Below are positions 5,012 to 6,526 of a stretch of DNA of 6,526 nucleotides, piece by piece (positions within the stretch are counted from its first letter, which is position 1; each line of letters starts with the position of its first letter). The notes under the pieces were generated by a model that was not told the origin of the DNA, did no database searches, and saw nothing but the letters and a program-made list of their open reading frames with translations. A program made the translations under genes and the position numbers. This DNA comes from Candidatus Cloacimonadota bacterium (GTDB taxonomy: Bacteria > Cloacimonadota > Cloacimonadia > Cloacimonadales > TCS61): positions 1 through 6,526 of the forward strand of contig QMNP01000096.1 of NCBI GenBank assembly GCA_003647825.1, given 5' to 3'.

Positions 5012-6424
5012 TTACGCTGTATTTCTTATGATATCCGCCCAAACATCTTGTATAAGCGGAATATCTTTAAGTTCGTTGAGAACAACCGGAGTATGGTAAT
5101 TTAATGAGCTGTGTGGTCGAATAAAGTTGTAATTAGTAACAGCAAGAGCGAGGTGTGAAGATGCACCTTCAATGTCTTGGAAGCAATTTACGGCATAATG
5201 CTTGTACGTACGATTAACTCTTTCGACCAAGTTTTTCAAGTAGCGATAAAGAGCAGAGATTTCATCTTTGTTCTTCAGTCCGATTACTTGTTTTAAGTCA
5301 ACATTAACACCTTCTGTTTTCAGAAAAGTAACGGCAGCTTGGTAGGAAGGATTTCCGTCAGAGACAAAAAGTAAAGGATCATTATTTTGATTTTTCAGAT
5401 GTTTTTCATTTGCCGTATAAATGGTTTCTATTGCGTGTAATTCTCCGCGAGTGTCAGATACTTTATAGGCAGTTATAATTGAGCGAAATTTTGCAATGGC
5501 AAACCAAATGTAATGGTGCTTTCCTTTTACTTTGATATATGTTTCATCTCCTGCTTGTTCGCCCGGAACTTTCGGAATGTTCTTTAAATTGAAATGATGA
5601 CAAATGAATGATGCAGCTTTCGCCATTCTTGCAACAGTCATATGTGAGATATTTATGCCGAACATTCGTTTCATCGCAAAAGCTGTTTGCCTTGTAGAAA
5701 GCTTTAGAGTTATATGAAAAGACAAAGCAAGTCCGATTGTCGATAAAGAATATTTAAATTTGTCTAACCGCTCAATGGGTGCTTTGAGTTCTTTTGCAAC
5801 AATGTTTTTTAAGTTGATTTTGTATTCACGGTAGATGTAGCGAAGTTTGAATTGAGAAGACTTTTTTTGCTGCATTTCTTTTTCATCGGGAGTTAGTTTT
5901 TCTTTATTTTCCAAATATCTCGCACATTTATTGTTGCCGCATTTATACATTGTCACGAGAAGTCTGGTTTTCCATTTATACAAAGCTTTTTTGCAGATTG
6001 GGCAATAGTATTTTGTAACTGAAATCTTGGGAGTTTCACAGAAAGTTTTTGAGCATACTTTACACTGATATTGGATACTTTCTTTGTTTCCGTTATTTAC
6101 ATAAATATAGTTATGCGGAGCACCGCAGTGAGGACATTTGATATATTTATCAGTTTTATTGTTACCGCGATGAGAAATAGGCTTCAATTTCTTTTCTTCG
6201 ATGATTGTTCTGTAATCAAGCTCGGTGTTGGAATCCGGCAATTTAGTTAAAGGTGACTCGAGATCAACTTTAAATTTACGATAATTCGGGTATTCCGGTT
6301 CAGGTTTTTTAAATATTGTTTCAGGATCACTCAATAGATATTGTAAAATATTTATTATTCTGATAACCTGATTTTTGGTTAATTTCCTGCAAATCCACTT
6401 CGCAATATTTTCTATCATTTTCAT
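5012..6424 (-). CDS. Zinc-ribbon DDE transposase (IS6/IS240-like catalytic domain)
   Basis: This 470-residue protein should cut and join the IS ends by RNase H-fold DDE chemistry. The N-terminal region has two Cys4 zinc ribbons: CPHC (97-100) with CKVC (121-124), and CPIC (141-144) with Cys162 and Cys167. A helix-turn-helix-like segment follows at about 240-270 (STRQTAFAMKRMFGINISHMT). The catalytic residues are Asp293 in GDETYIKVKGK, Asp356 in FVSDGNPSYQAA and Glu401 in NLVERVNRTYK. The C-terminus NYNFIRPHSSLNYHTP (431-446) is typical of IS6/IS3-like integrase folds. The Asp-Glu spacing of 44 is longer than the usual 34 of IS6, and the zinc ribbons make it longer than IS6 transposases, so it is probably a separate, related family. 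The reading frame is intact, so it may be active. The ribosome site (AAAGAGA) is weak, and the leader can fold over it. I do not recognise a named IS. Confidence 0.9.
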   Translation of the reverse strand: MKMIENIAKWICRKLTKNQVIRIINILQYLLSDPETIFKKPEPEYPNYRKFKVDLESPLTKLPDSNTELDYRTIIEEKKLKPISHRGNNKTDKYIKCPHCGAPHNYIYVNNGNKESIQYQCKVCSKTFCETPKISVTKYYCPICKKALYKWKTRLLVTMYKCGNNKCARYLENKEKLTPDEKEMQQKKSSQFKLRYIYREYKINLKNIVAKELKAPIERLDKFKYSLSTIGLALSFHITLKLSTRQTAFAMKRMFGINISHMTVARMAKAASFICHHFNLKNIPKVPGEQAGDETYIKVKGKHHYIWFAIAKFRSIITAYKVSDTRGELHAIETIYTANEKHLKNQNNDPLLFVSDGNPSYQAAVTFLKTEGVNVDLKQVIGLKNKDEISALYRYLKNLVERVNRTYKHYAVNCFQDIEGASSHLALAVTNYNFIRPHSSLNYHTPVVLNELKDIPLIQDVWADIIRNTA

Positions 6425-6481
6425 GGGTTTATCTCTTTCTATTTTTAGCCCGTAAACCTAATTTTAGGGGGAGATTTACCC
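6425..6481 (-). promoter_or_regulatory. Transposase leader with overlapping inverted repeats
   Basis: GGTTTA (6426-6431), immediately before the start codon, can pair with TAAACC (6453-6458), enclosing the weak AAAGAGA ribosome site. The longer GGGTTTATCTC (6425-6435) can instead pair with GAGATTTACCC (6471-6481) at 9 of 11 positions, covering part of the same site. A third dyad, CCTAA-TT-TTAGG (6457-6468), overlaps both. Such a leader could hide the ribosome site when transcription enters from outside the IS; this is inferred, not shown. Confidence 0.35.
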
Positions 6482-6495
6482 AATTATGTGTAATT
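6480..6495. repeat. Candidate right terminal inverted repeat of the IS
   Basis: CCAATTATGTGTAATT is the 13-of-16 inverted match to 4943-4958. The next 31 bases to the window end are AT-rich, with no coding signal and no clear duplicate of the left flank. Confidence 0.35.
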
Positions 6496-6526
6496 GTATA
6501 TAAAATATTAAGTTAAATGTAAAAAA

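Larger units (their letters stand above)
4943..6495 (-). mobile_element. Probable insertion sequence with one DDE transposase
   Basis: The borders are proposed from an imperfect 16-bp terminal inverted repeat: ACTTACCCACAATTGG (4943-4958) against CCAATTATGTGTAATT (6480-6495), matching at 13 of 16 positions. These ends lie about 69 and 71 bp outside the transposase stop and start, a symmetric layout that gives about 1.55 kb, normal for a single-gene IS with a 470-residue transposase. No convincing target-site duplication is visible at these borders. The true ends could lie somewhat further out, and the right end could even be past the window. The presence of an IS is far better supported than its exact limits. 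Confidence 0.5.

Noticed and set aside
3580..6468. Shared AATTTTAGG word in the acs upstream region and the IS right end.
   Set aside because: It is a single 9-base AT-rich match without extension, consistent with chance.
6491..6518. XerC/XerD (dif-like) site beside the right end of the IS; TTAAGTTAAAT (6508-6518) differs by one base from the E. coli XerD arm.
   Set aside because: The XerC arm at the correct 6-bp spacing matches poorly, and a one-mismatch hit to such an AT-rich 11-mer is expected by chance in DNA of this composition.

Overview
The window is AT-rich bacterial DNA, and every gene in it is on the minus strand. It holds three metabolic genes, a family of short palindromic repeats and an insertion sequence. 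Clear GGAGG-type ribosome binding sites precede acs and the carbonic anhydrase gene. The low GC, the acetate-activation genes, the scattered GTCTTTGCGA/GAAGCAATCT palindromes and the zinc-ribbon transposase would suit an anaerobic, probably Gram-negative, environmental or digester bacterium (for example of the Cloacimonadota/Bacteroidota kind). That placement is a weak inference, since no rRNA or marker gene is present.

Layout by coordinate. Positions 1-120 are the right part of a palindromic repeat element, cut by the window edge. Positions 134-1387 encode a 12-TM OFA-type MFS transporter. Positions 1403-1436 form a strong intrinsic terminator or attenuator. Positions 1452-3437 encode AMP-forming acetyl-CoA synthetase (acs). 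Positions 3438-3676 are the acs leader and promoter region. Positions 3677-4279 encode a beta-class carbonic anhydrase. Positions 4296-4566 hold a complete copy of the palindromic element, followed in tandem by a shortened unit. Positions 4561-4940 have no gene but carry two structured inverted repeats and several DnaA-box-like words. Positions about 4943-6495 are a probable insertion sequence with one 470-residue DDE transposase (5012-6424).

Transcription runs from high to low coordinates, so the order is carbonic anhydrase, acs, transporter. A consistent reading is carboxylate use: the OFA transporter moves a small carboxylate, Acs activates acetate to acetyl-CoA, and carbonic anhydrase interconverts CO2 and bicarbonate for carboxylation or pH balance. 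Acs keeps every catalytic and acetate-pocket residue I could check. The transporter lacks the TM11 lysine that OxlT uses for oxalate, so a monocarboxylate substrate is more likely than oxalate.

The most notable structure is that the whole three-gene block lies between two directly repeated element copies that are identical at 119 of 120 compared bases. The block could therefore be deleted, amplified or exchanged by recombination, or may once have been carried between the elements. The second notable feature is the perfect 11-bp terminator hairpin between acs and the transporter, which leaves no room for a transporter promoter and so points to attenuated read-through.
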